64,000 bases of DNA from Arthrobacter sp. NEB 688 (GTDB lineage: Bacteria > Actinomycetota > Actinomycetes > Actinomycetales > Dermatophilaceae): the NCBI RefSeq assembly GCF_013201035.1, contig NZ_CP053707.1, positions 1,178,001 to 1,242,000 on the forward strand, in the 5' to 3' direction. Shown here piece by piece: positions 1 to 9,228 of the stretch. Position numbers and translations under genes: made by a program. The stretch's first letter is position 1; each line of letters starts with the position of its first letter. The notes under the pieces are model-generated. The model had not been told where the DNA came from, did no database searches, and saw only the letters and a program-made list of their open reading frames with translations.

Positions 1-453
1 CTCATCGGCGGTGGGGGAGAGCGGAAGACGTTCAAGTACGCGGCCCGGCACGCGGCGCACCTCAACCTCATCTGCAACGCCGCGGACCTCCCGCGCAAGC
101 TCGAAGCGGTCGCGGCCCGGTGCGAGGAGGAGGGGCGCGAGCGCTCCACCCTCGAGACGAGCTACCTCGCGTTCGTCATGATGGACGAGGACGGCGACGC
201 GGCCCGCCGGATGCACCGCGACTTCCTGCGCGCCCGCGGCGTCGACCTCGACACGATGGACGAGAACCAGCGACGAGCCGCCACGGACCGGCAGTTCGCG
301 GGCACGCCGCAGGAGGTGGCCGGGCAGCTGCAGGAGCGGGTGCTCGACCACGGGGTCGACGGGCTCGTCGTCAACATGGTCGCCAACGGGCACGTGCCCG
401 GGGTCGTCTCGATGATGGCCGAGGCGCTGGCGCCCCTCGTGCGGTCGCGCTGA
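1..453 (+). CDS. LLM-class F420/flavin-dependent oxidoreductase, C-terminal part (cut by window edge)
   Basis: The reading frame is open from base 1 and ends at a TGA at 451-453, giving 150 residues. It resembles the C-terminal part of luciferase-like F420-dependent oxidoreductases: an IGGGGE stretch near the start (the usual cofactor-phosphate region), AARHAAHLNL shortly after, then GTPQEVAGQLQ and the final GVDGLVVNM strand-helix pair of the TIM barrel. The N-terminal half, including the cofactor entrance, lies outside the window. Substrate unknown. Two other LLM-family genes lie in the window (31032 and 53039 regions) but are not adjacent. Confidence 0.8.
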   Translation, partial: LIGGGGERKTFKYAARHAAHLNLICNAADLPRKLEAVAARCEEEGRERSTLETSYLAFVMMDEDGDAARRMHRDFLRARGVDLDTMDENQRRAATDRQFAGTPQEVAGQLQERVLDHGVDGLVVNMVANGHVPGVVSMMAEALAPLVRSR

Positions 454-478
454 CCCGCACGCGGGGCGCCGCGCTGCG

Positions 479-721
479 TCAGGCCTGCGGGTCGACCCGC
501 GGCGAGGCGCCCTGCAGCTCGTCGATGAGCTCGGAGGCGTGCGCCTTGGTCAGGCCCTCCGGCACCTCGCGGCCCGCCTCGCGGGCGAGGGTCGAGAGGT
601 AGCTCAGCTGGGGGCCGGTGGCGGGCTCGTCACCGGTCGCCCACTGCTCCGGCGGCTTCGTGGCGTCCTGCGGGTCCTGGATCGGCTCGGTCTGGTCGGG
701 GTTCTGGTCCTGGGTGGTCAT
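479..721 (-). CDS. DUF3072 domain protein
   Basis: An 80-residue acidic protein matching the actinobacterial DUF3072 pattern: a polar, disordered N-terminus, a core with WATGDEPATGPQLSYL, then LAREAGREVPEGLTKAHASELIDELQ. Function unknown; similar small proteins are usually single genes. It is convergent with the LLM gene to its left. The ATG at 721 is preceded by a TAGCGT box with a 6-nt gap, so the mRNA is probably leaderless. Confidence 0.8.
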   Translation of the reverse strand: MTTQDQNPDQTEPIQDPQDATKPPEQWATGDEPATGPQLSYLSTLAREAGREVPEGLTKAHASELIDELQGASPRVDPQA

Positions 722-727
722 CCCCGC

Positions 728-733
728 ACGCTA
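728..733 (-). promoter_or_regulatory. -10 box of leaderless DUF3072 transcript
   Basis: TAGCGT on the minus strand, separated from the ATG at 721 by GCGGGG (6 nt). No Shine-Dalgarno sequence can fit. No strong -35 is visible. Confidence 0.55.
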
Positions 734-846
734 CGGACGGGGTCCGACACCCCGGCCCGCAGCGCCCAGGTCGACGGGTGCGTGTATCACCTACCCGGCG
801 GGCCGCCTCCTGCCGCGTGACCGCACCACGCCCCCCGGGAGAGACC

Positions 847-1998
847 ATGGCCACCATCCCCGTCCGCCTCCGCCTCGAGAAGCTCTTCTGCTACCACGGC
901 GCCGACGAGAGCGACAGCGAGCCGTACCTGTGGACCGTCGTCGTCACCCTCGACGGCCGGACGATCACCCACCGCCCGGACGCGCCGACGCTCGACGGGG
1001 CGCCCGGGATCTGGTCCTCGCCGGGCAGCCACGGCAGCCTCGGCGGCTCGATGGGCATCGGCGAGAACCGCACGGTGCCGGCGGCCGTCGGCCACCTCGA
1101 CACCACCCTCGAGCCCATCGTGGTCACGGCCGCCGGGCACCGGGTCGAGGTGCCCGGCCGGCTCGTGCTCGTCGCGATCCTCCTCGAGGAGGACATGACC
1201 TCCGACGACGGGGCCGAGGCCGCCCACGCGAAGGTCGTCGAGCTGCTGCGTACCGAGCTGACCGAGGCCGTCGCCGACCTCGACCTCGACGCGGTCGGCG
1301 CGAAGATCCTGCGCGGTCTCGCCGAGGGCCGTTCCCCGCAGGAGGTCGCCACCGAGTACGTCCAGCAGCGGATGACGCGCGTGGTCGACCGGCTCAACCG
1401 GTACGCGCAGGACGTGGCCGTCTCGGCGATCGTCCGCGAGCTGAGCTTCCCCGCCGCCGTCGTCGAGGCGTCCGACCCCGACGGCTTCCAGGGCATCGTC
1501 GTCCGGTCGTGGAGCCAGGAGCAGCTCGAGGCGAGCGACACGCACCGCCGGCTCGCGGTCGACGAGCTGATCTGGGACCACGGCGCCGGGCACCGGGAGG
1601 CGTCCGCCTACAACTACGCCCTCCACGGGCACGTCTGGCAGCCGATCGAGGAGTACTGGGTGCCGGTGGCGGACACCCTGCCGCCCGGCCGCTGGCAGGT
1701 GACCGGCATCCAGCGGGTCGGGCGCAAGCCGTACATCAACATGCTGGGCGGCGTCCTGCCGGACGGCGGCCCGTGGGCGATGACGAAGAGCCGGGTGATG
1801 GACCTGCTGCGGGCCGGGGCCCACACGTTCTTCGTCCGGGGTGCGAGCGGGGCCGAGGCCGACGTCGTGACGACGGAGAACGAGGAGAACCCCTTCTTCC
1901 CCTACCTCTCGACCGTCCCCGACGCCGACCCGACGAACAACCTCGCCGGCCTGCCGCCGTGCACGGTGGCCATCCGGCACACCCGTCCGGCCCCCTGA
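847..1998 (+). CDS. Hypothetical protein with DUF3892-like C-terminus
   Basis: 383 residues, with no signal peptide or membrane segment visible. I chose the ATG at 847 because a GGGAGAG stretch sits just upstream; an in-frame start at 778 would add 23 low-complexity residues. The N-terminal 120 residues look beta-rich and the centre helical (DLDAVGAKILRGLAEG...). Around residues 290-350 the pattern WQVTGIQ ... GG ... DGGPWAMTKSRVMDLL ... GAHTFFV resembles DUF3892, a small domain of unknown function. The DUF3892 link is a judgement by eye. Its leader carries GTATCA about 60 nt before the start, as does the orphan gene at 20234. Confidence 0.6.
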   Translation: MATIPVRLRLEKLFCYHGADESDSEPYLWTVVVTLDGRTITHRPDAPTLDGAPGIWSSPGSHGSLGGSMGIGENRTVPAAVGHLDTTLEPIVVTAAGHRVEVPGRLVLVAILLEEDMTSDDGAEAAHAKVVELLRTELTEAVADLDLDAVGAKILRGLAEGRSPQEVATEYVQQRMTRVVDRLNRYAQDVAVSAIVRELSFPAAVVEASDPDGFQGIVVRSWSQEQLEASDTHRRLAVDELIWDHGAGHREASAYNYALHGHVWQPIEEYWVPVADTLPPGRWQVTGIQRVGRKPYINMLGGVLPDGGPWAMTKSRVMDLLRAGAHTFFVRGASGAEADVVTTENEENPFFPYLSTVPDADPTNNLAGLPPCTVAIRHTRPAP

Positions 1999-2035
1999 CG
2001 CCCTCGGCCGTCGGCCCTCGGCCCTCGGCCGTCGG

Positions 2036-2548
2036 TCAGGCCGGTGGCCCCTCCCACGGGTACCCGGCGTCGACGAAGGCCGCGCGGACGGCGTCGCGGT
2101 CGCCCTCGACGTCGTCACGGAAGAGGACGCGCCCGGAGGCGGCCTCGAGGACCACCTTCCCGCCGTCCCGGTGGACGCCGTCGACGCGCTCCCGCGGGAT
2201 GACCCGCTGCACCGACCCGTAGCGCTCGACCCGGACCTCCGCCCGCGAGACGTGGAGCACCGCGGTGTGCGCGAGGACCCACGCGGCGAGGACCAGCCCC
2301 ACCGCGAGGCCGATGACCGGCCGGCCCCAGGGGAGCCAGGCCGCGTCCGGGGCGCCGAGGGCGCGCAGGGGCCCGCCGAACGGCACCCACTCCTGCTCGG
2401 CCGCGAGCCGCGCGAGCCAGGGGAGGGCGAGTCCGAGGGCCAGCCCGCCGCCGCCGAAGAGGGTCAGGACGAACGCCCGCCCCCCGGTGTCGAAGCCCCC
2501 GACGCGACGGACGACGTCGTCCTCGTCGCTGCGGCCCGGCACGTCCAT
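2036..2548 (-). CDS. YqeB-like membrane protein with PH-like C-terminal domain
   Basis: 170 residues. Two hydrophobic segments (about residues 26-48 and 75-97) flank a loop with WVPFGGPLRAL, followed by a beta-rich tail with HVSRAEVRVERYG and RVIPRERVDGVHRDGGKVVL, typical of the actinobacterial YqeB family. Function unknown; the tail should face the cytoplasm. The gene is convergent with the 847 gene, and the 37-bp gap between them contains short CCTCGGCCGTCGG direct repeats. It starts leaderless at ATG 2548 (TAGCCT, 7-nt gap). Confidence 0.7.
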   Translation of the reverse strand: MDVPGRSDEDDVVRRVGGFDTGGRAFVLTLFGGGGLALGLALPWLARLAAEQEWVPFGGPLRALGAPDAAWLPWGRPVIGLAVGLVLAAWVLAHTAVLHVSRAEVRVERYGSVQRVIPRERVDGVHRDGGKVVLEAASGRVLFRDDVEGDRDAVRAAFVDAGYPWEGPPA

Positions 2549-2555
2549 GGCGTCG

Positions 2556-2561
2556 AGGCTA
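2556..2561 (-). promoter_or_regulatory. -10 box of leaderless YqeB-like gene
   Basis: TAGCCT on the minus strand, 7 nt before the ATG at 2548. Confidence 0.55.
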
Positions 2562-2610
2562 CGTCGGGAGGTGCGGAGCCGGCGAGCGCTGGCCCGGGAG
2601 CGAGGACCCC

Positions 2611-2860
2611 GCGCGTGCGGGCTTTCGTGGTCGGGGCGGGTTCCGGGCGTCGGTAACCCTGCACGTGCGGGCTTTTCGTGGTCGGCCTGGGTTCCGGGCG
2701 TCGGTAACCCGGCACGTGCGGGCTTTTCGTGGTCGGCCTGGGTTCCGGGCGTCGGTAACCCGGCACGTGCGGGCTTTTCGTGGTCGGCCTGGGTTCCGGG
2801 CGTCGGTATCCCCGCACGTGCGGGCTTTTCGTGGTCGGCCTGGGTTCCGGGCGCATCGGG
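2611..2860 (+). repeat. Five-copy 51-bp tandem array of terminator-like units
   Basis: Units begin at 2611 (50 bp, one T fewer), 2661, 2712, 2763 and 2814; the last is incomplete after about 2850. Each holds GCACGTGC flanked by C-runs and G-runs, so CCCG-GCACGTGC-GGG can fold, and is followed by CTTTTCGTGG, an intrinsic-terminator shape for plus-strand transcripts. A second small hairpin (GGGTT ... AACCC) fills the rest of the unit. Copies are almost identical, so this is not a CRISPR array. 51 is a multiple of three, which keeps spurious frames open across it. The array occupies most of the 468-bp gap between the YqeB-like gene and dnaK. Confidence 0.85.
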
Positions 2861-2881
2861 AACACCGCCGCCCTGTCATGG

Positions 2882-2902
2882 GTTGAGTCAGGTGGACGCA
2901 AG
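2882..2902. promoter_or_regulatory. Second HAIR-like HspR operator (upstream)
   Basis: GTTGAGT-N7-ACGCAAG matches the HspR consensus CTTGAGT-N7-ACTCAAG at 12 of 14 positions, with the correct 7-bp spacer. It ends 15 bp before the -35 box of the dnaK promoter, so HspR could bind twice around it. Confidence 0.6.
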
Positions 2903-2917
2903 TTTCGTCCCACCGAT

Positions 2918-2946
2918 TTGTGCAGGATGGTCGGCGGGGCTAACTT
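2918..2946 (+). promoter_or_regulatory. dnaK operon promoter (-35 TTGTGC, 17 bp, -10 TAACTT)
   Basis: TTGTGC at 2918-2923 and TAACTT at 2941-2946 are spaced 17 bp. The -10 overlaps the HAIR operator at 2944-2964, so bound HspR would block RNA polymerase. The predicted start near 2953 leaves a leader of about 65 nt to the ATG at 3017. Confidence 0.65.
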
Positions 2947-2964
2947 GAGTGACAACGACTCAAC
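2944..2964. promoter_or_regulatory. HAIR operator of the dnaK operon
   Basis: CTTGAGT-GACAACG-ACTCAAC, 13 of 14 arm positions identical to the HspR-associated inverted repeat. It overlaps the -10 box. The repressor is encoded last in the same operon (hspR), so heat-relieved autoregulation is expected. Confidence 0.9.
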
Positions 2965-3016
2965 CCGGTCCGTGGCGCACCGCCCCGGCCCAGCACCACA
3001 CCAAGGAGCACCACAC

Positions 3017-4905
<1,889 letters not shown>

Positions 4906-4909
<4 letters not shown>

Positions 4910-5523
4910 CCGACTCCTCGATGGACGACTCGGTCAACACCGAGGCGGTCAACGACGAGCCGCGACGCGGTGAGGAGGCGGCCCCGGCGCAGTCCGGGGC
5001 CACCGCCCCCGGCGGGGTGCCCGCGGGCGAGCCCGCCGAGGCCCCGGCCGAGGGTGCCGCGCCGGCCGGCGAGGGCCACCCCGACACGGTCCTCGCGGCC
5101 GAGCGGCTCGCCGACCTCCAGCGCCTCCAGGCCGAGTACGTCAACTACAAGCGCCGCGTCGACCGCGACCGCGCCGTCGTCCAGGAGCGTGCGGTGCACG
5201 ACGTCCTCGAGTCGATGCTCGCGGTCCTCGACGACATCCACGCCGCGCGCGAGCACGGCGACCTCGTCGGGCCCTTCGCCGCCATCGCCGACAAGCTCGA
5301 GGGCACCCTCGGGCGCTACGGTCTCGAGCGCTTCGGCGCCAAGGGCGAGGAGTTCGACCCGCAGCTGCACGAGGCGCTCATGCACGCCCCGTGGCCGGCC
5401 GGCGACGCCGACCTCCCGACGGGTGCGACGAGCACGACCGTCGTCACCGTCCTCCAGCCGGGCTACCGTGCCGGTGAGCAGGTCCTGCGCCCTGCCCGCG
5501 TCGCGGTCGCCGACCCCGACTGA
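4906..5523 (+). CDS. grpE: Nucleotide exchange factor GrpE
   Basis: 205 residues. A disordered Ala/Pro/Glu-rich N-terminus (about 1-60) precedes the GrpE coiled coil ([24 protein letters not shown]) and the beta-wing domain containing [18 protein letters not shown], the family signature. GrpE dimers release ADP from DnaK. The GTG at 4906 overlaps the dnaK stop as GTGA, indicating translational coupling; an ATG at 4921 is a weaker alternative. Confidence 0.95.
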
Positions 5524-5545
5524 CCGCGACCGGAAGGAGGCGCCG

Positions 5546-6586
5546 ATGGCCAGCCAGGACTGGTTCGAGAAGGACTTCTACGCCATCCTCGGCGTCCCGA
5601 AGGACGCCGACGCGGCGGCGATCAAGAAGGCCTACCGCAAGCTCGCGAAGCAGCACCACCCCGACCGCAACGCCGGGGACCCCGCCGCCGAGCAGCGCTT
5701 CAAGGACGTCGGTGAGGCGCACGCCGTCCTCGCCGACCCCAAGCAGCGCCAGGAGTACGACGCCGTCCGGTCGATGGCCGGCGGCGGCGCGCGCTTCCGC
5801 GCCGGGGCCGGCGGTCCCGGCGGGGCGGCCGGGTTCGAGGACATCTTCAGCGCCTTCGGGGGCGGTGGGGCCGGTGGCAGCCGGGTCCGCTTCTCCTCGG
5901 GCGCTCCCGGTGGAGCCGGCCAGCCTGGCGGCGAGGACATCAACGACCTGCTGTCGCAGATGTTCGGCGGCGGGGCCGGTGGCGCCCGCGGCGGTGACCC
6001 CTTCGCGAGCGGCTTCCGCGGCGCGCGGGGGCCCCGCCCCGGCACGGACGTCAACGCCCGCACGACGCTCGGCTTCCGCGACGCCGTCGAGGGCTCGACG
6101 GTGACGCTGACGACGGCCGAGGGCCGGCGCGTCACGACGAAGATCCCCGCCGGCGTGCGCGACGGCCAGAAGATCCGCGTCCGCGGCAAGGGCGGCGACG
6201 GCGACCCCGGCGCCGCCAAGGGCGACCTCATCCTCACGGTGAGCGTCGAGAAGCACCCTGTGTTCGGCCGCGACGGCGACCACCTGACCGTCGACCTGCC
6301 CGTCACCTTCGCCGAGGCCGCCCTCGGCGCGACCGTCAGCGTCCCCACGCTCGACGGCACGCCGGTGCGCGTCAAGGTCGCGCCGGGCACCCCGAGCGGC
6401 CGCGTGCTGCGGGTCAAGGGCCGCGGCGTCGCCGGTCGGCACGGCACGGGCGACCTCCTCGCCCGCGTCCAGGTCGTCGTCCCGCAGCGCCTGACCGACG
6501 AGGCCCGCGCCGCCGTCGAGACGCTGCGCGACGCCGAGGCCGGGGCCGACCCCCGCGCCACCCTGTTCCAGCAGGCCGCGACCTGA
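5546..6586 (+). CDS. dnaJ: DnaJ-family co-chaperone lacking the zinc finger
   Basis: 346 residues, preceded by a strong GGAAGGAGG. The J domain (about 8-75) has the HPD catalytic motif in KQHHPDRN. A long Gly/Phe region (about 76-165) follows, with repeats such as MFGGGAGGARGG. The C-terminal substrate-binding barrels start at RPGTDVNARTTLGF. The four CxxCxGxG motifs of classical DnaJ are absent, so this is a type II (CbpA/DnaJ1-like) protein. It should stimulate the DnaK ATPase. It is the third gene of the operon, 22 bp after grpE. Confidence 0.93.
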   Translation: MASQDWFEKDFYAILGVPKDADAAAIKKAYRKLAKQHHPDRNAGDPAAEQRFKDVGEAHAVLADPKQRQEYDAVRSMAGGGARFRAGAGGPGGAAGFEDIFSAFGGGGAGGSRVRFSSGAPGGAGQPGGEDINDLLSQMFGGGAGGARGGDPFASGFRGARGPRPGTDVNARTTLGFRDAVEGSTVTLTTAEGRRVTTKIPAGVRDGQKIRVRGKGGDGDPGAAKGDLILTVSVEKHPVFGRDGDHLTVDLPVTFAEAALGATVSVPTLDGTPVRVKVAPGTPSGRVLRVKGRGVAGRHGTGDLLARVQVVVPQRLTDEARAAVETLRDAEAGADPRATLFQQAAT

Positions 6587-6600
6587 CCGGAGGTGCACCG

Positions 6601-7062
6601 ATGGCCCGTCTCGACGTCACCGCGTTCGGCCCCGACGACGACACCCCCGTGTTCGTCATCTCGGTCGCGGCCGAGCTCGCCGGGATGCACGCCCAGACCC
6701 TGCGGCAGTACGACCGGATGGGCCTGGTCACGCCGTCGCGGACCAAGGGCGGCGGGCGCCGCTACAGCCAGCGCGACGTCGCGCTGTTGCGCGAGGTCCA
6801 GCGGCTCTCGCAGGACGAGGGTGTCTCGCTCGCCGGCATCGCCCGCATCCTCGAGCTCGAGAACCAGGTGGATGCCCTGCGCGCCCGGGTCGCCGAGCTG
6901 AGCGCGCAGGTCGACGCACTGGAGGCCGGCAGCGGTCGCACGACCCGGGTGTTCTCCGTGAGCCCGGCCGGCGACGTGTACGCAGCGCGGCTCGGGGAGC
7001 GCCCGCGGTCGGCGGCGCGCAGCCAGGCCCTCGTCGTCTGGCGCGGCCCGCAGCGCCACTGA
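6601..7062 (+). CDS. hspR: Heat-shock repressor HspR (MerR family)
   Basis: 153 residues. The MerR-type winged helix-turn-helix spans about residues 17-88, with HAQTLRQYDRMGLVTPSRTKGGGRRYS as the recognition region (read as two overlapping pieces), followed by a dimerising coiled coil (LELENQVDALRARVAEL). The tail RVFSVSPAGDVYAARLG is longer than in many homologues. HspR binds HAIR operators with DnaK as co-repressor; HAIR sites precede this operon (2944) and clpB (10427). GGAGG lies 9 nt before the ATG, and the gap to dnaJ is only 14 bp. Confidence 0.95.
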   Translation: MARLDVTAFGPDDDTPVFVISVAAELAGMHAQTLRQYDRMGLVTPSRTKGGGRRYSQRDVALLREVQRLSQDEGVSLAGIARILELENQVDALRARVAELSAQVDALEAGSGRTTRVFSVSPAGDVYAARLGERPRSAARSQALVVWRGPQRH

Positions 7063-7086
7063 CGCCCAGAACCACCGACCCACATC

Positions 7087-7161
7087 CCGACTTCTTGCGA
7101 GTTGCGCCGCCCGACACGCCGCGGACAGGCGTGTCGAGCGGGCGAACTCGCAAGAAGTCGG
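7087..7161. terminator. Bidirectional long-stem hairpin between hspR and the convergent gene
   Basis: A perfect 17-bp inverted repeat (CCGACTTCTTGCGAGTT at 7087-7103 and its complement at 7145-7161) encloses a second 9-bp stem (CGACACGCC / GGCGTGTCG, 7112-7136). There is no clear U-tract. It lies between two convergent genes, consistent with termination in both directions. Confidence 0.75.
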
Positions 7162-7174
7162 AGGGGTGGCGCGG

Positions 7175-8194
7175 TCAGCGGCGGGCCGGCAGGCGCGTGA
7201 TCCAGTAGGTGGCGGTCGCCGGCGAGGCGACCCCGAAGCGCGCGTTGACCGCCCACAGCGACCCTCCCGCGAGGGTCGCGGTCGAGGGGACGTCGAGCGT
7301 CTCGTCGGTCAGCGCCCCGCGCCAGCGGGCGACCCAGCCGCGGCGGTCACGGCCGAGCCGCAGCACCGAGACCTCGGCCTGGCCCGAGCCGCGGACGACG
7401 TAGAGGGTCGAGCCGGAGCGCTCGATGCCGTCGCCCCCGATGATGCCCGGGCCGCCCTGCACGTCGACCTCGCGGACCCGGCCGGTGCGCGTGTCGACGA
7501 CCCAGAGACCGCCGGCGGTGCTGTGGTCGAGCACGGCGCTGCAGGAGTCGAGGGCGCGGATCCCGTTGGCCGCGAGGTTGGTCCCGTCGTAGCCGGGCCA
7601 GTCGCCACCGAGCGCGACGAAGCGCGGCTCGGCGCCGCGGACCGGCCACCCGCCCCGCCCGAGCCGCACGACGGTGAGCCGGTCGACGCGGGAGTCGGTG
7701 ACCCACACTGCGTCCCGCGTGACGTCGAGGTCGTTGAGGAACCCGCCGCCCGGGACCACGACGTCGGCGACGACCGTGCCGCGCCGACCGTCGACCGCCC
7801 ACACGTGGGCCTCGGTGCCGACGTTGCCGACCGCCCAGACCAGGCCGGTCCGCGCGTCCCAGCGCAGGCCGCGCAGCTGACGGCCGGCGGCGCCCGGCAG
7901 CAGCACCCGGCTCGTCCCGCGGCGCAGGTCGCCGGTGACGATGCGCCCGTCGTTGAGCGAGCCCACGTAGTACGTGGTGCCGGGGCCGGAGGTGATGCCC
8001 TCGGGCTGGATGCCGTCCGGCAGCCGGACGGTCTCGGGGAGGCGGCCGCCGTGGTGGCGGTCGTCGGCCGCCGCGGACGGTGCGAGCGCGAGGCCGGTGG
8101 CGCCGAGGACGCCGACCGCGCCGGCGGTCAGGGCCGAGCGGCGGGTGAGGGAGGTCGTGGAGGTCGTCGCGGGAGCGGGCTGCAGGGTGTCCAT
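7175..8194 (-). CDS. Secreted SMP-30/gluconolactonase-like beta-propeller protein (Tat signal)
   Basis: 339 residues. The N-terminus has a twin-arginine motif (TRRSALTAG, about residues 17-25) and a hydrophobic stretch ending ALAPSAAADD, so Tat export is likely. The rest shows propeller-like repeats: LPDGIQPEGITSGPGTTYYVGSL, GRIVTGDL, LRGLRWDARTGLVWAVGN, FLNDLDVTRDAVWVTDS. This fits SMP-30/LRE-type six-bladed propellers, often labelled only as hypothetical or gluconolactonase-like. Metal ligands and substrate cannot be assigned. It faces hspR and shares the hairpin terminator at 7087. Confidence 0.75.
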   Translation of the reverse strand: MDTLQPAPATTSTTSLTRRSALTAGAVGVLGATGLALAPSAAADDRHHGGRLPETVRLPDGIQPEGITSGPGTTYYVGSLNDGRIVTGDLRRGTSRVLLPGAAGRQLRGLRWDARTGLVWAVGNVGTEAHVWAVDGRRGTVVADVVVPGGGFLNDLDVTRDAVWVTDSRVDRLTVVRLGRGGWPVRGAEPRFVALGGDWPGYDGTNLAANGIRALDSCSAVLDHSTAGGLWVVDTRTGRVREVDVQGGPGIIGGDGIERSGSTLYVVRGSGQAEVSVLRLGRDRRGWVARWRGALTDETLDVPSTATLAGGSLWAVNARFGVASPATATYWITRLPARR

Positions 8195-8263
8195 GGTCCA
8201 CGGTGGCCCGGCCGCGCGCGGGTGGGGGCGGCGCCGCCCGGCGGGCCGGCGGGGCGTCGAACC

Positions 8264-9082
8264 TCAGCCGACGGCCGCGCCGGTCCGTCCCCGGGTGCGC
8301 GCGAGCCGCTTGAGGCCCTCGGCCGGTCGCACCGGCTCCGGCCACTTGGGCGCCGCGAGGTCGCCCTCGAAGCGTCCGGTGGCCCGACGCCGCAGCAACG
8401 GCAGGACCTCGCCGCGGACGAACGCCGCTTCCTCCCGCACCACCTGCCGCAGCGGGGTGCGGGAGGGCGGGTCGTCGAGCGTGCGCAGGCGCAGCGTGTG
8501 GTCGAGCCCGAGCGTGCGCAGGACGGAGGCGGCCATCCGCTTGTGTCCCCAGCGGTTCATGTGCAGCCGGTCGGGGGCCCACAGGCGCGGGTCGTCGTAC
8601 TCGCGCAGCCGGGCGTGGTCGACGAGGAGGACGTCGTGCTCGTCCGAGAGCTCGCGCACGCCGTGGTTGAACACGCGCACCCGGCGCAGCAGGGGCTCGA
8701 GCAGCGGGCCGGTGCGGGGGTCGAAGGCGGTGAAGACGACGACGGTCGCGCCGCTCGCCCGCAGCGCGCCGACGACCTCGTCGTAGCGCGCGAGCACGGC
8801 GTCGACGTCGGCCCGCACGGCGAGCAGGTCGTTGCCGCCGGCGAAGAAGGTCGCGACGGTCGGCCGCAGGGACAGTGCCGCGGGGAGCTGCTCGGTGACG
8901 ACCTGGTCGATCCGCTTGCTGCGCAGCGCGAGGTTGGCGTACTCCCACCGGGGGTCGGCCCGCCCCAGCTGGCGGGCCATCCGGTCGGCCCAGCCGCGCA
9001 GGCCGTTGGGGTGGTGCAGGTGCGGGTCACCGACACCCTCGGTGAAGGAGTCGCCGAGGGTGACGAGGCGGCCGGGGTCCAC
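8264..9082 (-). CDS. SGNH/GDSL-family hydrolase
   Basis: 272 residues. Block I is LVTLGDSFTEGVGD with catalytic Ser12; block III is AGGNDLLAV; block V is DRLHMNRWGHK, providing the Asp and His of the triad. No signal peptide is visible, so it is probably a cytoplasmic esterase/lipase-like enzyme acting on an acyl or carbohydrate ester; the substrate is unknown. The GTG start at 9082 gives MDPGRLVTLGDS, the usual distance from start to block I. It lies 69 bp upstream of the propeller gene on the same strand, possibly co-transcribed. Confidence 0.85.
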   Translation of the reverse strand: MDPGRLVTLGDSFTEGVGDPHLHHPNGLRGWADRMARQLGRADPRWEYANLALRSKRIDQVVTEQLPAALSLRPTVATFFAGGNDLLAVRADVDAVLARYDEVVGALRASGATVVVFTAFDPRTGPLLEPLLRRVRVFNHGVRELSDEHDVLLVDHARLREYDDPRLWAPDRLHMNRWGHKRMAASVLRTLGLDHTLRLRTLDDPPSRTPLRQVVREEAAFVRGEVLPLLRRRATGRFEGDLAAPKWPEPVRPAEGLKRLARTRGRTGAAVG

Positions 9083-9166
9083 GGCTCCATCCGACCCGGG
9101 CGCGGCGGCCGCGGCAAGCGCTGCGCGCAGTGTTCACCGACCGGTCGACCGGAGGACGTCCCCCCG

Positions 9167-9216
9167 CGAACGTGTGTGAACCCGCCGGGAAGGCCCGGCG
9201 GGTTCACCCACGTTCG
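9167..9216. terminator. Long hairpin, CGAACGTGTGTGAA family (copy 1)
   Basis: Arms of 23 bp (9167-9189 and 9194-9216) with one mismatch and a 4-nt loop. The outer arm CGAACGTGTGTGAA is identical to that of the hairpin at 16144, while the inner arm differs. It lies just after the stop of the minus-strand TspO-like gene (9229) and before the SGNH gene, so it may terminate the former. Confidence 0.75.
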
Positions 9217-9228
9217 CTGCGGGAGCGG

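Noticed and set aside
2611-2860. CRISPR array
   Set aside because: Units are identical over their full 51 bp, so there are no variable spacers, and no cas genes are present.
2780-3016. In-frame extension of dnaK upstream to 2780
   Set aside because: It would translate the repeat array, promoter and HAIR operator; ATG 3017 gives the canonical [14 protein letters not shown] start.
5546-6586. Truncated or damaged classical DnaJ
   Set aside because: The zinc-finger region is cleanly absent and both C-terminal barrels are intact, as in type II DnaJ proteins.
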